Source of the DNA: CAZUCE01 sp964619265
GTDB lineage: Bacteria > Planctomycetota > UBA1135 > GCA-002686595
DNA: 64,000 nt
Assembly (NCBI GenBank): GCA_964619265.1
Contig: CAZUCE010000002.1
Location: 1-64,000, forward strand
Direction: 5' to 3'
Shown: positions 50,775 to 60,386 of the stretch, one piece after another
How the letters are laid out: the number at the start of each line of letters is the position of its first letter
Numbering within the stretch: position 1 is the first letter of the stretch
Made by a program: the position numbers and the translations under genes
Notes under the pieces: model-generated
What the model was told of the DNA's origin: nothing
Databases searched by the model: none
Seen by the model: the letters and a program-made list of their open reading frames with translations, nothing else

Positions 50775-53768
50775 TCAATCGCCCGAAAATTGTCCAGGGG
50801 CCCGGGTCAGGGCGGCCAGGAACGCGCCGCGGACCGGGCCCTTGGGGACGAGCCTGTGGACCCGTCCCCGCAGGGCCTCGGTCTCTTGGATGGAAAGCGA
50901 ATCGCGTGCGATCCGGCCGGCTTGGCCCAGAAGCCTCAGGTCGACCTCTGGGGGGGCAGCGGCGGCGAGGTCGCAGAGGCCGAGCAGGAGCGCCTTGAGC
51001 CCCGGCTCACGGTTCGTTGGCTGGACCACCAAACGGGTGGCGGCCCGAAGACTGGCCGCGCCGCGTTCCGACTCACTGGACAGCTCCCGGCGGAGCCTGC
51101 CCAGTTCCTCAAGAGCCGCAGAACCCTCCCCCTGCCGCAAGCGCCACTCAAGCAGGGCTTCGATCATCGTCGCGTGCGCTCCGGCTTCTAGGAAAAGGTC
51201 GCGTCCACGCAGAAGAACATCGCCGCCAGCGAAGGTCTGCGAAAGCTGAAGCAGGTCCGGCTCGGTTTCGAGCTGGTTGAGCGTTTGGACGATCAATAGC
51301 TGGTAGTAAGGATACTCCGGGTTCAGAACCTGGCTGATGCGCTCGAGCGCGCGCTCCGGTTTGCCAGCCGCACACCAGGCGCGGGCCTCCAGGATGGTGA
51401 GACTCACAAATCCTCGATCTTCGGTTGCGTCTTGAACGGTGGCCAACCATTCGGCGGCTAGGTCGGGTCGACCCGCCACCGAAGTGGCTTCCGCCACCGC
51501 TTCAACTTGGCGGCGAGCCCGAACCGGGTCGGTGCGCACGGATTCGAGCACACTTCGCATGGTTTCCTGAGTTAGCTCCAAAAGGGAAAAGCCGGACTCA
51601 CCTTTGGCCCCCGAGTGCAGTCGTGTCGTTCCGTCAGAAGCTTGCCGGAGACTCCACGATTGCCACGGCCGGCCTTGATTCAGCAAGGATTCGCTCAACC
51701 GTTCATACGCCCCTTCCAGATCTCCTCGCAGGGCTAGGAAGCGGGCTTCGAGGGCAAGGGTCTCGGCCTTCCCGGATCCGAGGGGATCGAGCCGGCGCGC
51801 TTGTTCAAGAGACTCGGCGACGCCTTCGTAGATTCCGAGGTCGAACGCCTTGCGCGTGAGGTTCAGCCAACCGGCCGCACGCGAAGGGGTTCCAAGGACG
51901 ACTCCGCGCGCGAATTCGAGCGCCTCCGCGGGACGCTTTTGGCCGCGGCGGATGCGTTCCATGGAAGCGAGCAAGCGATGGTCCAGCGGGGCGAGCCAGC
52001 GCGCGATTTGAATGGCTCGTTCGCTGCGGGCGAACTCTCCCTTCGCGAGAGCGATCGAGCCCTGGCGGGCGAGAGTTGCGGCGGACAGGGGGCCGACCAC
52101 GGCGAGTAGCGCTAGAGCGCTGAGCGCGGCCTGAAACCAAGGTCGAGCCGGTTCGGGGGCGGCGAGGGGGTCGTCGCGCGCGGACTCAGGCGATTCGGGA
52201 TGGGTCAGCGCGCCAAGGACTCCGAGCGCGATCCAGAGCAGCATCGGAACGAACGTCTGTTGGCTCTGTCCGAGATCGAGCAAGTTCGCTGCCAGCAGCG
52301 CGAATAGACCGCCCAGCCAACCGGCCGCCAAGCTGCGTTCCTGAAGCCCTCCGCTGCGGATCCGCCGGCGAGCCACTTCGAAGGTCAAAAGAACCAGCGC
52401 CGTGAACAGGAGCGCAGCGGGAATCCCGGCCCCCTCGGCGATGGCCAACCACAGGTTGTGGGGGTGCAGGATTTGTGAGGTCCCATCGAAGAAGCTCGGC
52501 CGTGCGAATTGGGCGTGTACGTAGAACTGTCCGGGACCGTGCCCAACCCACGGGCTAGCGGCGATCGCTTCCCCGGCCATGCGCCACAGGTAGTAGCGCT
52601 GGCCGAGTGCGGATTGAGACTGGGTCATCCCGTCGAGCTGTTCGCGGAGTCCGGCGCCCAGCGGCGAAGCGAACCAGCCGGCGGTCAAAAAGAACCCGCC
52701 TAGGACCGTGGCCGGCAGCGTCCAGGCCTTGCGCGGGACCAGGGCAAACCGGAGCAGCAAGACGGTGACCATTCCGAGCGCCCATCCACCCAGGCTGGCA
52801 CTGGATCGAGTGAGAAGGACTCCCGCCGTGGCAAGGAGGGCGAGACCGACCAGGCCCGATCGCAGCAGGGCGTTCCGCGGTCCGAGCGCGAAGCCTGCAC
52901 ACAGGCACGCGCTGGCGGCGAAGAACGGCCCAATCCCGTTTGGATTCATTCCGTAAAGGCGCAGCCGCGTGCCGGTGACCCGGGTGAAGCCCTCGACTGG
53001 AATCGCCTCGCCCCACCCGGCGGCCCACAACAAGCTGGTGAGGAGCAAACCGAAGACCGCCATCAGCGTGACGTGCCGCGCGAGTTGGAGGCCACCTCCG
53101 CGCGCAAGGCACAGGGCAAGCAGCGCGCCAAACGAAACCCGCGAAAGTTGCCGAATGCCGCGTCCGGGGCTATCCCCGAGCAAGGCAGCCAGAGCGACCC
53201 AAGCCACGAACACGAGAGCCACCAGCACGATCCAACGTTCCCCCGGCCGGAGCGGCGCAAACACCTTCGGGAGGGATCCAAGGGCCAGGATCACGCTGGC
53301 TGCAATTAGCAGGTAGATCCCGTTTTCGTCCCGTTCGAAGAGTTTTCCGTTGGCGGTTGACAGGAACACCGCGAGGGCAGCGAGCCGGACGCCGTCGGGA
53401 GCCAGCCGGCGGCCTGCTTGGACGTAAACACTCAGTAGCAGGGCTCCGGCGACGTAGGCTGGCCACAGGGCTGGGCCGTCCCCGAACTGGGCGTTGGAGG
53501 CGAACGGTGCCAGCTCGCGCGAGATGTTGGCGAGGGCAGCGAAGATCAACGCGCCTCCCGCCAAACTCGAGGTGGAGGATCGGGTCACCAACCCGCCGAG
53601 CAGTCCGATGCCCAGCACGCAAAACACGAGCACCGGTCCTACATCTGTCAGCTCGCGCGCCAGGGGCGACCGTCCGTCGGCGACCCAACCCAACAGCGCA
53701 ACCATGCCGAAGGCCAAGGCGGCCGCGGCGATCGCCGCTCGACTGGCGATTCCAAGCGCAGCTGTCAT
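50775..53768 (-). CDS. O-antigen ligase/polymerase-like protein with long C-terminal repeat region
   Basis: This 997-residue protein starts at ATG 53766-53768, overlapping the upstream TGA by 4 bases (ATGA). About a dozen membrane segments occupy the first 500 residues. The Wzy_C/WaaL loop is recognisable in QILHPHNLWLAIAEGAGIPA and before it GHGPGQFYVHAQF. The C-terminal 480 residues are soluble with TPR-like helices. Proteins of this group polymerise or transfer lipid-linked glycans in the periplasm. It is the last gene of a four-gene coupled operon. Confidence 0.8.
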   Translation of the reverse strand: MTAALGIASRAAIAAAALAFGMVALLGWVADGRSPLARELTDVGPVLVFCVLGIGLLGGLVTRSSTSSLAGGALIFAALANISRELAPFASNAQFGDGPALWPAYVAGALLLSVYVQAGRRLAPDGVRLAALAVFLSTANGKLFERDENGIYLLIAASVILALGSLPKVFAPLRPGERWIVLVALVFVAWVALAALLGDSPGRGIRQLSRVSFGALLALCLARGGGLQLARHVTLMAVFGLLLTSLLWAAGWGEAIPVEGFTRVTGTRLRLYGMNPNGIGPFFAASACLCAGFALGPRNALLRSGLVGLALLATAGVLLTRSSASLGGWALGMVTVLLLRFALVPRKAWTLPATVLGGFFLTAGWFASPLGAGLREQLDGMTQSQSALGQRYYLWRMAGEAIAASPWVGHGPGQFYVHAQFARPSFFDGTSQILHPHNLWLAIAEGAGIPAALLFTALVLLTFEVARRRIRSGGLQERSLAAGWLGGLFALLAANLLDLGQSQQTFVPMLLWIALGVLGALTHPESPESARDDPLAAPEPARPWFQAALSALALLAVVGPLSAATLARQGSIALAKGEFARSERAIQIARWLAPLDHRLLASMERIRRGQKRPAEALEFARGVVLGTPSRAAGWLNLTRKAFDLGIYEGVAESLEQARRLDPLGSGKAETLALEARFLALRGDLEGAYERLSESLLNQGRPWQSWSLRQASDGTTRLHSGAKGESGFSLLELTQETMRSVLESVRTDPVRARRQVEAVAEATSVAGRPDLAAEWLATVQDATEDRGFVSLTILEARAWCAAGKPERALERISQVLNPEYPYYQLLIVQTLNQLETEPDLLQLSQTFAGGDVLLRGRDLFLEAGAHATMIEALLEWRLRQGEGSAALEELGRLRRELSSESERGAASLRAATRLVVQPTNREPGLKALLLGLCDLAAAAPPEVDLRLLGQAGRIARDSLSIQETEALRGRVHRLVPKGPVRGAFLAALTRAPGQFSGD

Positions 53769-55423
53769 GAAGCCGGTTCGGTGGCGGGGGCGACCGCTTG
53801 TCGCTCCCGGGCGCGTAGGAACGTAAATTCGGTGGCGGCCAGGACGGCCAGCGGAGCCACGTGCAGCATCAGCCGGTCTGGAATCAGGGTGTTGGCTAGA
53901 ACCGCTAGATCCCAGGGCGTGACCACCAGCACCAAGGCGTACAGCCCGGCGACCCCAAGGACGCAGCCAAGGATTGGCCAGCTTTCGTGTCGGTGCGCCC
54001 GCCGCAAGTGAGTGAGCGCGTAGACCAGCGGGGCCAACAGCGCGGCGAACCACAGGAGTCCCCAGCGCAGGAAGCCAACCGACATCGTTCCAAAGGTCCC
54101 GAGCACAACCGGTACGCGCGCTGCGGCTTCGTCCAGGTTGCGGGGGATTTGGTTGAGTTCGCCCGCGCCTGGCGGCGGCTCCCCGAGTCCGAGCACACCT
54201 GCGATCGCTCGCGGGTAATCCTCGTCGATGGTTGGAATCGCGCCGCGCAGGAGCAGCCAGGGCGTGCACAGAGCCAGGCCGAGGGCCAGCGCCAGGGTGA
54301 GTCCACCGATCCCTCGAATCCGCTGGACGAGGCCTGCGGAACGTGGGCCGAACAGGCACGCACCGCCGAGCACCGTGAGCAACACCGCGGCCAGTGCCGT
54401 GCCTTCGTTCTTGGTCAACAAGAGACCTCCGAGCAGCAGACCTCCCAAAGCAATATCCGCGCGTCCACCGCGGGGGCCAAGCGAACGAAGGAGGCACAGG
54501 AACGAGCCGAGCAAGAAGGCTGCGAGGGGAAGGTCAGCGGCACCGTCCAGGGTCCAGCCGTCCGGGAACCGTCCGCGTCCGGTGAACAAGCCGGTCAAGG
54601 CTTCCAAGAAAAAGCTCGGTGAGAAAATCCAGCCGGCGAAGTAGCTGCGTTCCGTCTCTCCCCAGGACAGGTAGCCCGCGGGCGTCTTGGTGAAGTAGAA
54701 AAACGGCAACGAGACCCACAGCAGGGTTCCCGTGACCGCGGCTCCCAGCGAACGCCCACGCAGGCGGGACCAAATCAACGCCGCAGGGATCAGCAGGTAC
54801 AGGGCCATCAAGAACCGCGTCGCGTCCCGATCGAATTGTCCACGCGCCTGCCCGACCATGGCGTGCAGCGCTGGAATTCCCGGAGGATAACTCGGGTGGG
54901 TGATCGGGCGCCCGTAGTGTTCGAAACCAGCGGCTCCCTCAGGGATCACCATCCACGACGGCGTTCCAAAGCCCTCGTGATAGAGCAGCGAGCCTTTGTA
55001 GGCGAAGTGGTAGAGCGGGTCGAACACGTGCATGGGCATCGTCGAAGTCGTGAAGACCGCGAAGGCGCACCACACAAAAATCAGGCCCGTGCCTAGGGCA
55101 GCGGCGATCGACCAGCGCGCGGGAGGCGCGGTTGTTTCGGTCGATTCGGCTCGGTGGCGTCTGCTCAGAATCAGTGCCGGCGCGCCCGAGAGCACGGCAC
55201 CTGCGAGCAACCCTCGACCGACGACATCCGGTAGGGGGCCTGCCATCGCAATCGCGGCCACCCAAATTGCGGGCAGCGTTGCGAGTCCGAGCAGCAGCGC
55301 GAGCCCGTGGCGCTCGAGGCCGCTACGAGGGGCGCCCGGACCGAGTTTGAGCACGAGCGCGAGCACAGCATGCCCGAAGGAGAAGGCGGCCAAGGCCACC
55401 CAGATTCCGGCCCAGGTGATCAC
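53765..55423 (-). CDS. Polytopic GT-C-like membrane glycosyltransferase
   Basis: This 552-residue protein starts at GTG 55421-55423, just after GGAGGCAACCA on the minus strand, and overlaps the upstream stop (GTGA). About ten membrane segments. A long external loop has FDPLYHFAYKGSLLYHEGFG and THPSYPPGIPALHAM, as in GT-C enzymes that use polyprenyl-linked sugars. Function is inferred from the topology and the neighbours. Confidence 0.7.
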   Translation of the reverse strand: MITWAGIWVALAAFSFGHAVLALVLKLGPGAPRSGLERHGLALLLGLATLPAIWVAAIAMAGPLPDVVGRGLLAGAVLSGAPALILSRRHRAESTETTAPPARWSIAAALGTGLIFVWCAFAVFTTSTMPMHVFDPLYHFAYKGSLLYHEGFGTPSWMVIPEGAAGFEHYGRPITHPSYPPGIPALHAMVGQARGQFDRDATRFLMALYLLIPAALIWSRLRGRSLGAAVTGTLLWVSLPFFYFTKTPAGYLSWGETERSYFAGWIFSPSFFLEALTGLFTGRGRFPDGWTLDGAADLPLAAFLLGSFLCLLRSLGPRGGRADIALGGLLLGGLLLTKNEGTALAAVLLTVLGGACLFGPRSAGLVQRIRGIGGLTLALALGLALCTPWLLLRGAIPTIDEDYPRAIAGVLGLGEPPPGAGELNQIPRNLDEAAARVPVVLGTFGTMSVGFLRWGLLWFAALLAPLVYALTHLRRAHRHESWPILGCVLGVAGLYALVLVVTPWDLAVLANTLIPDRLMLHVAPLAVLAATEFTFLRARERQAVAPATEPAS

Positions 55424-56124
55424 TGGTTGCCTCCTGCGGGTGCGGCGTCTTGTTCGTCGGCGGACTCGCCGTCCACATCCTCGGATCGTTTCAAGCCGAG
55501 CGTCGATGCGTCGCCGCCCAGATCCAGCACCTTGCCGTAAGCGAAGCGAACTTCGGGGAGTTCGACCGGCTCCCAGCGCCCTTCCGCGCGACGTTCCAGG
55601 TAGGCCGAACCCCGCCGGAACTGCCTGGCCGCCGAATAGCGAATTCGCCAGTTGATTCCGAGCTCGTCGACCGCGTTGTTCATCTCGATCGACTCGACCA
55701 CACCAAGCGGGCGCACCGACTCTTTCAGCCAGCGCGGGTAGTCGACCAGGGTTCCGCTGGCGAGCTCTGGGGATCGAACGAAGACCTGCCGCGGGTGCAG
55801 CTCGAGGTTCATGTACAAGTACCAGCGCGCGCGGCCTTCCGTCGTCAAGACTCGGTGGGGCTCGACCAGGATCCGCTCGCCTTCCGGCACCGTCTGTTTG
55901 ACCGCTTCGCAGAACTCGAGGAAGTTCCGCTTGAACGGTGCGGGTCCCAGCATGGTCAAGCGCTGCTCGATAGCCGACTTTCCGGCTCGGACATCCAAAT
56001 AGCCCTTTGAATATCGCCCGACAAAACCGAGCGCCGGAGCGGTGAGTGCCAAGCTGGCAAGCAGCAGCCCAATCCCGAAACGCGAAGGGCGCGCCGGATC
56101 CAAAGCGGGTTCGGGGTGGCTCAT
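55420..56124 (-). CDS. Membrane-anchored periplasmic protein, unknown
   Basis: This 234-residue protein starts at ATG 56122-56124, overlapping the upstream TGA by 4 bases. One membrane segment near residues 16-34 is followed by a soluble domain (AVKQTVPEGERILVEPHRVL; YPRWLKESVRPLGVVESIEM). The C-terminus is acidic. No family is recognised. Its coupling to the sulfatase-fold and GT-C genes suggests an accessory role in the same glycan pathway. Confidence 0.65.
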   Translation of the reverse strand: MSHPEPALDPARPSRFGIGLLLASLALTAPALGFVGRYSKGYLDVRAGKSAIEQRLTMLGPAPFKRNFLEFCEAVKQTVPEGERILVEPHRVLTTEGRARWYLYMNLELHPRQVFVRSPELASGTLVDYPRWLKESVRPLGVVESIEMNNAVDELGINWRIRYSAARQFRRGSAYLERRAEGRWEPVELPEVRFAYGKVLDLGGDASTLGLKRSEDVDGESADEQDAAPAGGNQ

Positions 56125-57635
56125 TGCTTGCGTTCCAAGTAGCCGGTTTCTTCGAGCGCCTGGCGCAGCTCGCCGGGCATCGCAGACTCGCTTGAGTGGG
56201 TGTAGCGATCCCCGTGGGCGAGCCAACGGGAGAGGTCGTCGCGGGCGCGCAAGACGCGCGGGTCATCGCGCTGCAAGTCGCGACCTTCGACTAGCTGCTC
56301 GTGTTCGCCGGGGTCGCGCACCAAGTCGTGGAGCACGGTGATCTCCTTGGATTTTTCGCTGTAGCGACCGATGACAACCTTGGACTTCTGTCCGCGGGTT
56401 CCACCGAGGTGGATCCCAAACGGTCTCAGCGTCATTTCGATCGGGAGGTTTCGTTCTGAAAGATCGCTCGGCTGCTTGGACCACAGGCGACTGAGATCGA
56501 GGCCGCCGCCGGGAGCGTCGTACTCCACGCCAAGTAGGCTCGCTACGGTGGGAGCCAGGTCGATCAACGAGACCAGGGCGGTCTCGCGCTGCCCAGCGGG
56601 CACACGGCCATCGCAGCGCAGGATCAATGGAACGTGCAAGACCTCGTCGAAGAGTGTGGCCTTGTGGCCGAAGGCTCCGTGTTCGGCGAATTCCTCGCCG
56701 TGATCGGAAGTGAGCACGATCAACGTGTCGGCGGTGCGATCGGCGGCATCCAGCGCGGCGAGCATCCGGCCAACGTTCTCGTCGGTGAACCGAATCTCGG
56801 CGTCGTACAGGGAAATCCAGCGCGCCAGGTCCGTCCCAGAGAGTCTGGCGCCGCGGCTTAACTTCGTGAAACCCTCGCCGGTCACCGAACCCTGGTAGTT
56901 CGGATAGAACACGTCGAAGTGTTCCGGCGGGTGGTAGTCGTAGTGAACGTCCCACAGATGCGCGAAGGCGAAGAACGGTTCGTCTCCGAGTCCGAGGGCG
57001 TACTCCTCGAAGGCTTGGGCGACCCGTTCGCCGGTGACGGTCTCATGGGATTCGTCGTGGACTTCCTGGAGGGCCTCCCAGCCTTCGGTGTCGGTGGCCC
57101 GGAACACGCTGCCGTCGCCGAGGCGATCGCTGGACGAGCGATCCTCGTATTGCTCGAAGCCGCGCGCGAATCCGAAGAACGGATGCAGGTTCGGGCCGGA
57201 CCAAACGCCGAAGGTGGAGAAGCCAGCCAGCTCGAAGGCCTCCGGGAGCCAGTGCAGATCGCGTGGGATGCGATCGGGAAGATCCAGAACCCGGTGGGTC
57301 TGGTTCGGCAGACCGGAGAGCATTGCCACGTGCGAGGGCAGTGTCCAAGAAGTGGTAGAGAAGGCCTGCTCGAACAGAATTCCCTCGCGGGCCAGCAGCC
57401 GATCGATGGCTGGAGTGGTCTCCAGGTTGGGCCGGGTCGCGCTGCGGTAGCCGTAGCAGGAGAGGTGATCGGCCCGGAGGGAGTCGATGCTGATCCACAG
57501 GACGCCGGTGGGGTCTGCTGGGCCCTTGGAGCAGGCCGCCGAGACCGCGGCCAGGCAGAGCCCGGCGGCACAGAGACCGCGGAGTCCGGCGCGGTTGGGA
57601 CCGGAAGGGGGAGGGAGGGAAGTGGAACGGGGCAT
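56121..57635 (-). CDS. Sulfatase-fold (alkaline phosphatase superfamily) enzyme with Thr in place of formylglycine
   Basis: This 504-residue protein starts at ATG 57633-57635 with a lipobox AVSAAC. The fold motifs are present: ISIDSLRADHLSCYGY (metal Asp residues), TTSWTLPSHVAMLSG at the nucleophile, and LTSDHGEEFAEHGAFGH (metal Asp/His). Classic sulfatases have C/S-x-P-S-R; here it reads T-L-P-S-H, so formylglycine cannot form. Thr may act as in phosphoethanolamine transferases. It may be a phospho- or sulfo-transferase or hydrolase. First gene of the operon. Confidence 0.8.
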   Translation of the reverse strand: MPRSTSLPPPSGPNRAGLRGLCAAGLCLAAVSAACSKGPADPTGVLWISIDSLRADHLSCYGYRSATRPNLETTPAIDRLLAREGILFEQAFSTTSWTLPSHVAMLSGLPNQTHRVLDLPDRIPRDLHWLPEAFELAGFSTFGVWSGPNLHPFFGFARGFEQYEDRSSSDRLGDGSVFRATDTEGWEALQEVHDESHETVTGERVAQAFEEYALGLGDEPFFAFAHLWDVHYDYHPPEHFDVFYPNYQGSVTGEGFTKLSRGARLSGTDLARWISLYDAEIRFTDENVGRMLAALDAADRTADTLIVLTSDHGEEFAEHGAFGHKATLFDEVLHVPLILRCDGRVPAGQRETALVSLIDLAPTVASLLGVEYDAPGGGLDLSRLWSKQPSDLSERNLPIEMTLRPFGIHLGGTRGQKSKVVIGRYSEKSKEITVLHDLVRDPGEHEQLVEGRDLQRDDPRVLRARDDLSRWLAHGDRYTHSSESAMPGELRQALEETGYLERKQ

Positions 57636-57879
57636 CGGGATCGGAGGGGGCGTTGTTCGAGGGGCCGCGGCGCAGCGCTCGAATCCAGGGCCCGGGGCAG
57701 CGGGGGGGACCACTGGCCGGGCTCCAAGAGGCTACGGCGGAGCGCCTCGTCCAGCACCCTGCGGCCTTTCATGGGCGGAACGCAAAGAGAAGCACCCCGC
57801 GCGATCGAAGTGCCCCTCCCGAGTTCCTAAGCTTTGGACCCGTCGCCCGCCGCGCCGCCCTCCACGAGTGTCTCTCCCC

Positions 57880-60312
57880 ATGATCGGTTCCCGGGAACGT
57901 CTCCCTCTGCTCGCCTCCGCCCTCCTCCTGCTCGGAGCCTGCTCGACCCCCGAGCGGATCGAGCCGGAGCCGCTGCCCGAGCCGGTCGTGGACACCGGGC
58001 TCGACCTGGACGCGATCCAGCTAGGCCTGGTGCTCGATCCGGTCCAGCGGACCGTCGAAGGCGATTGCCGTCTGACCTGGGTCGTGACCCGAGGTCCGAA
58101 GAGCCGCGTCGAGCTGTCCTTCGCCGGGCCCGAGCCGTTTGCCATCACCAGCTCGGGTGGTCGCGAATTGCCCTTTGAGTACGACGGGGATCGACTGACC
58201 GTTCAGCTCTCCGAGCCTTGGCTGCAGGACTCGGTGGCGGGTTTGCGCATTCGTTACCGGGGTCCTGCGCCGCGCGGATTGTGGTTCGAAGGCAGCGATC
58301 CCTCCGGTTTGGTCGGCGCAACCCGCGTGGTCGCCGATGCGGAACCGATGGCGCGTTCGGGTTGGCTGCCCAGCGCCGGTGCACCCGAGACCGAGCGAGC
58401 CGTCTTGTCGCTCACGCTGGCGATGCCCGCCGAGTGGACCGGCATCGCCCCGGGGATCCGCGAGGCGCGCGACTTTCAGGGGCCGGCTGTGATCGAACGC
58501 TGGCGCACAGAGGGCGAAGAGCCGCTCGAGCGCTTGGCGTTTACCGCCGGGTTGTTCCAGACGGCGAGCTTCCAGGCTGGGGATACAACCTTCGAGTTGT
58601 TCACCCAAGGCAACGACGAGCGTCTGCTCGAGCCGAGCCTGCGTGAGAGCGGCCCGATGCTGGAGTATTTCGAACAACTGTTCCAGGCGCCGTATCCCTA
58701 CGAGCAGTTCAGCGAGGTCTGCTTGCCGCTCGAACGGAGCCTTGTTTTGCCGCGTGCAGCGCTGCTGCCCGACACGTTGCTGGGCGACGACCTGGCCCGC
58801 CGCGACGACGACGGCTACCTGACACTGGCCGGCGCGATCGCGCGTCAGTGGCTCGGCGGATCGCTCCAACCCTTGCCCGGGCACAGGTGGCTGGACGAAG
58901 GCCTCGCGGCTTACGTTGCGCTGCTGTACGGGGCCGAAACCCGCGAAGAGGACGAATTCCTGCTTGAGCTGCGGCGCGCCCAATCGGTGGCCTTGGCCCA
59001 CGATCAGTCGTTGATCGGCTTCGACGTGACGCGCCACGGCCACGAGGCGTTGCTAGCTCGCAGCATCAGTCGGCTGGAGTTGCTACGCCGGCAGGTCGGC
59101 GACGAGGTTTTCCGGGAGGGGCTGTCGGATTACGTCGCCAAGAACCAAGGGCGCCGAGTGCAAACCAGCGACCTTCAGGCCTCGATGGAACTCGCCTCGC
59201 GAAGCGATCTCGGCCCGTTCTTCCAGGATTGGCTCCAGTCCGCGGGCGATCCCAGCTTGGACCTACGCTGGACTTGGGACTCGGGCAGTTCCCAGGTTGT
59301 TCTCGATGTCGCCCAGACCCACGAATCACGTGGCGGAGTGCCGCCGGTGTTTCGCGGCAAGGTAGAAATCGAGATGCGTGCCGGATCGCGCATCACCCGT
59401 GAGACGATCTCGCTGGAAAAACGTCGGGAGAGCTTCCGATTCGACCTTTCGGAGGCGCCGACCTGGGTACGCTTCGATCGCTTCGGCGCGATGACCAAGC
59501 GGGTGCGCTTTCAGCGCGGCGCGAGCGAGTGGCTATCGATCGCTGCCGGAGACCTCGATCCGCTCGGCCGGGCCGAAGCGGTGGCCGGGCTCGGTCAACT
59601 GGCTCGCGCAAATCGCGACGACCCCAGTTCCAATCTTTACCGCTCCCAAGTCCGCGATCGAGCGCTCAACGACGCCTCAGCGGCGGTCCGAGCTTCGTCG
59701 GCCCGCGAGCTGGGTCGCATCGGCGGCCTGGAGGCCATGCTTCGGCTGCGGCAAGTCGCCTCGAACGACCCGAGCTCCGACGTGCGTCAATCGGCGCTGC
59801 GGGCTTTGCAGGCCTTCGCGCCCGATCCTGAGCTCGCTGAGTTTGCGGCTAGCCAGTTCGACAGCGGCTTTAGTTGGCGAACCCGGGCGGAAGCCGCCCG
59901 GCTCTATTCGGTCGCGTCCCCGCTCGCAGCCAGGCGTTGGCTTACCGAGCGGTTGGTGATCGCCTCGCCCCAAGAGCGCTTGCGCGCCGACATGATCCGC
60001 GTGCTGGCGGACTTGCCCGACGCAGAAGTCACGCCCCTGCTGATGGGCTGGGCCCGCGACCGGTTCGCCTCGAGTCTGGTTCGTGTGGCAGCCATCGAAG
60101 GGCTAGCCAGCCGCGAGCCGCGATCCGAGAAGCTCTCGGTCGAGCTTTCCAGCCTGCTTGGTTCCAGCGAGCGGCGCGTTCGCATGGCGGCGCTCGAGGC
60201 CCTGGCTGGTCGTCAGGACGCTTCCGCGCGCCGCAGCCTGGCGAGCTACGCTCCCGTGGCTTCCTCGTCCGAGGAGCGCCGCGTGCTCGAAGCAGTCTGG
60301 CGGACCCGCTAG
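57880..60312 (+). CDS. M1-peptidase-like lipoprotein without zinc site, with C-terminal HEAT repeats
   Basis: This 810-residue protein starts at ATG 57880 and has lipobox LLGAC (Cys21). The M1 aminopeptidase order is visible, but where the family has HExxH it reads AGAIARQWLGG (Gly318 and Arg322 replace the two His), and the GxMEN motif is absent. The second ligand Glu340 in WLDEGLAAY is kept. No zinc should bind. The C-terminal 230 residues carry HEAT repeats (SAAVRASSARELGRIGG; SSDVRQSALRALQAF). It is a probable envelope binding protein. Confidence 0.8.
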   Translation: MIGSRERLPLLASALLLLGACSTPERIEPEPLPEPVVDTGLDLDAIQLGLVLDPVQRTVEGDCRLTWVVTRGPKSRVELSFAGPEPFAITSSGGRELPFEYDGDRLTVQLSEPWLQDSVAGLRIRYRGPAPRGLWFEGSDPSGLVGATRVVADAEPMARSGWLPSAGAPETERAVLSLTLAMPAEWTGIAPGIREARDFQGPAVIERWRTEGEEPLERLAFTAGLFQTASFQAGDTTFELFTQGNDERLLEPSLRESGPMLEYFEQLFQAPYPYEQFSEVCLPLERSLVLPRAALLPDTLLGDDLARRDDDGYLTLAGAIARQWLGGSLQPLPGHRWLDEGLAAYVALLYGAETREEDEFLLELRRAQSVALAHDQSLIGFDVTRHGHEALLARSISRLELLRRQVGDEVFREGLSDYVAKNQGRRVQTSDLQASMELASRSDLGPFFQDWLQSAGDPSLDLRWTWDSGSSQVVLDVAQTHESRGGVPPVFRGKVEIEMRAGSRITRETISLEKRRESFRFDLSEAPTWVRFDRFGAMTKRVRFQRGASEWLSIAAGDLDPLGRAEAVAGLGQLARANRDDPSSNLYRSQVRDRALNDASAAVRASSARELGRIGGLEAMLRLRQVASNDPSSDVRQSALRALQAFAPDPELAEFAASQFDSGFSWRTRAEAARLYSVASPLAARRWLTERLVIASPQERLRADMIRVLADLPDAEVTPLLMGWARDRFASSLVRVAAIEGLASREPRSEKLSVELSSLLGSSERRVRMAALEALAGRQDASARRSLASYAPVASSSEERRVLEAVWRTR

Positions 60313-60386
60313 GGCTGCTGCGTTTGGCGCGGTTCGCCCGGCGCTCGCTGGGTCTCATCTGATCTGCGTTGGCCCCTAGTCAAGGC

